Below, piece by piece: positions 5,474-6,218 of a DNA stretch of 6,218 nucleotides; position 1 is the first letter of the stretch, and every line of letters starts with the position of its first letter. The notes under the pieces are model-generated. The model was not told the DNA's origin. It made no database searches and saw nothing but the letters and a program-made list of their open reading frames with translations. Origin of the DNA: an uncultured Clostridia bacterium (GTDB lineage Bacteria; Bacillota; Clostridia; UBA1381); the NCBI GenBank assembly GCA_934454745.1, contig CAKSGP010000093.1, positions 1 through 6,218 of the forward strand. The letters run 5' to 3'. Position numbers and translations under genes: made by a program.

Positions 5474-5683
5474 TTATGAACTTCGGAATGTTTCAAGATA
5501 CTTTTCAAAAATTTCACAGTTTACAAGGGCTACTTTGTCTATCTTATAAACTGCCTTAGCCTCCTTAGCCAACTCCTGAAATTTAGTGAGACCAAGACTA
5601 TATAATTCAGCGCCCTCTTGATAACGAACAAACCGTTTGGCCATCCGCTTTGTTGCTTCAACATCTTTGCGTGCATATCCCAT
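5474..5683 (-). CDS. DUF6462-like small DNA-binding (excisionase-type) protein
   Basis: 69 aa from ATG 5683-5681, chosen because GGAAGG lies 9 nt upstream. In-frame alternatives are ATG at 5689 (ribosome binding site too close) and GTG at 5704 (no site). The core FVRYQEGAELYSLGLTKFQELAKEAKAVYKIDKV... LVNCEIFEKYLETF is, from memory, that of the DUF6462 family of Clostridia, which resembles the winged-helix excisionases of Tn916-type elements (helix EGAELYSLG, recognition helix TKFQELAKEA, then a wing and a final helix). Such proteins usually lie beside a tyrosine integrase and influence excision or plasmid/ICE gene expression. Here a C-terminal integrase segment lies upstream on the same strand, with a hairpin-rich segment and a terminator between them. 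The protein appears full-length. The DNA-binding role is inferred. Confidence 0.78.
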   Translation of the reverse strand: MGYARKDVEATKRMAKRFVRYQEGAELYSLGLTKFQELAKEAKAVYKIDKVALVNCEIFEKYLETFRSS

Positions 5684-5779
5684 AAGCATCCGCCTTCCAA
5701 GCACGCAGAAAAATTAACTTAATATTTCTTTTTACAACACCAGCAATGAAAGGTGATCTTGTCTTAATAGCCCAAATAT

Positions 5780-5810
5780 AAAACAAAAAGCACCCATCCT
5801 AAGACGAGTG
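5780..5810 (-). terminator. Intrinsic terminator upstream of the DUF6462-like gene
   Basis: On the minus strand, CACTCGTC (5810-5803) pairs with GATGGGTG (5798-5791) over 8 bp (two G-U pairs) around the loop TTAG and is followed at once by CTTTTTGTTTTA. It lies about 100 nt upstream of the DUF6462-like start, so it ends transcripts arriving from the integrase side or from the candidate small RNA promoter. Confidence 0.65.
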
Positions 5811-5985
5811 TCAAAAATCTTAATGTTGCTTGAATTAACAAAAGTATGTTGATACACAGGTCTTAGATATTGCTCATTTCTCAAAAAAACCAGTATGTAT
5901 TTCAACATACCTGACACGCAGAAATGATGCGCCACAGGTCCCTGTGTTCAAACAAACTCTCACAGCAATAATCATATTAAGTTTT
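5780..5985 (-). ncRNA. Candidate structured small RNA or attenuating leader, unknown class
   Basis: A region of about 200 nt without a convincing ORF lies between a promoter-like site and an intrinsic terminator, all on the minus strand. It can form CACAG/CTGTG (5946-5942 with 5937-5933), GCGCA/TGCGT (5932-5928 with 5920-5916), and a long imperfect hairpin spanning 5910-5844. That hairpin has GTATGTTGA paired to TCAACATAC (9 bp), TACA to TGTA (4 bp, after a 2-nt bulge) and GGTTTT to AAGACC (6 bp). The terminator stem closes the segment. I looked for T-box (TGGNACC), c-di-GMP, SRP and 6S signatures and saw none. It may be a free small RNA, an attenuator for the DUF6462-like gene, or recombination-site DNA of the element. 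The inverted repeats are certain; transcription is inferred. Confidence 0.4.
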
Positions 5986-5988
5986 CAT

Positions 5989-6019
5989 AATATACATTAT
6001 AAAAATTACAATTTGTCAA
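5989..6019 (-). promoter_or_regulatory. Promoter-like site upstream of the hairpin region
   Basis: A perfect TTGACA (6019-6014) is followed after 19 bp by TATATT (5994-5989). A consensus TATAAT (6001-5996) is also present but only 12 bp from that -35. It lies just past the integrase stop and points toward the hairpin region and the DUF6462-like gene. Spacing is not ideal in either reading. Confidence 0.4.
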
Positions 6020-6038
6020 GTATAAAAGTGTAAAATTT

Positions 6039-6218
6039 TCATTTTCTTTTAATTCTCACAAGGTCGGCTGAATAATAATTGTTTGCATCCCATCTGCTGT
6101 GACCAATATTTTCTGAAAGCTCGTCCTCAATTTGTTCCATTGTAAGTTTACCTTCGGCTATCAAGTAGGCCTTAGTTTCCTGATAATATAAATGCCTAAG
6201 ACTGTGCCAATGAATATA
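6039..6218 (-). CDS. Tyrosine recombinase/integrase, C-terminal 59 residues (partial, runs off right edge)
   Basis: The minus-strand frame is open from the window edge to TGA at 6041-6039. It reads YIHWHSLRHLYYQETKAYL, then an EGKLTMEQIEDELS helix, IGHSRWDANNYYS and a basic end (RIKRK). The HSLR (visible residues 5-8) is the HxxR box. IGH (38-40) is the LGH/LGG-type box carrying the third catalytic basic residue, and Tyr49, nine residues after that His, is the expected nucleophile (Tyr48 is adjacent). All catalytic elements visible in this part are intact. The enzyme would integrate and excise a mobile element by site-specific recombination. The DUF6462-like excisionase-type gene downstream supports an integrative element. 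The rest of the enzyme lies outside the window. Confidence 0.85.
   Translation of the reverse strand, partial: YIHWHSLRHLYYQETKAYLIAEGKLTMEQIEDELSENIGHSRWDANNYYSADLVRIKRK

Noticed and set aside
5338..5559. Plus-strand 73-aa open frame
   Set aside because: Cys/Ile/Ser-rich with no recognisable motif and no clear ribosome binding site. Its 3' part is antisense to the DUF6462-like gene.
5732..5935. Minus-strand 67-aa open frame starting with GTG
   Set aside because: It runs through the hairpins and the intrinsic terminator, lacks a ribosome binding site and resembles no protein I recognise; the nucleotide structure explains it better.
5780..5985. T-box, 6S RNA or SRP RNA identity for the hairpin region
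   Set aside because: No TGGNACC T-box sequence, no SRP apical GGAAGG/AGCA motif and no clear 6S bubble. I leave the class undefined.
1..6218. CRISPR array, tRNA or rRNA
   Set aside because: No regularly spaced repeats of CRISPR length, no cloverleaf with GGTTCRA-type arm and no rRNA-like segment found on reading both strands.

Overview
The window looks like an accessory stretch of a low- to moderate-GC Firmicute of the class Clostridia, probably a gut Ruminococcus/Oscillospiraceae-like organism. This rests on strong AGGAGG-type ribosome binding sites, MKK-type Sec signal peptides, a dockerin-like calcium loop, an AraC regulator of the type common in gut Clostridia, a DUF6462-like excisionase-type protein and a tyrosine integrase. 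The species cannot be fixed from the sequence.

Left part (1-1993, all minus strand): a tightly packed, probably co-transcribed set. In transcription order it encodes a 358-aa secreted beta-rich protein with a cohesin-like N-terminal half (1993-917), a 49-aa peptide (898-749), a 149-aa lipoprotein with a Ser/Thr/Gly-rich stalk and an aromatic tail (749-300), a 48-aa peptide (312-166), and the first 30 codons of another exported or membrane-anchored protein (91 to beyond the left edge). The two peptides align without gaps over [FY]xxPE[VL]E-x7-D[VI][VL]xxS. The second peptide also shares its last nine residues, M[DE]GW[GS]KW[QK][FY], with the end of the lipoprotein. This modular peptide/lipoprotein cassette is the most unusual thing in the window. 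Its function is unknown; a ribosomally made exported or modified peptide system is one hypothesis.

Middle (about 2040-4417): a truncated insertion sequence (left end, promoter and zinc-ribbon N-terminus of a transposase, plus strand) sits between the left operon and a 606-aa secreted protein (minus strand). The latter has one dockerin-like loop, two tandem homologous beta-sandwich modules resembling carbohydrate-binding modules, and a C-terminal Ig-like module. A 312-bp intergenic region separates it from a divergent AraC-family regulator (4418-5263, plus). That region carries a 22-bp-spaced direct repeat abutting the -35 position of a promoter facing the secreted gene, which suggests the regulator controls its neighbour.

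Right part (5264-6218): 5264-5473 is AT-rich with no gene I can support. A DUF6462-like small DNA-binding protein (5683-5474, minus) follows. Upstream of it on the same strand lies a gene-free segment with a promoter-like site, a long imperfect hairpin and a convincing intrinsic terminator (about 6019-5780), which I read as a candidate small RNA or attenuating leader. The window ends in the C-terminal 59 residues of a tyrosine recombinase (minus). The right side is therefore part or remnant of an integrative element.
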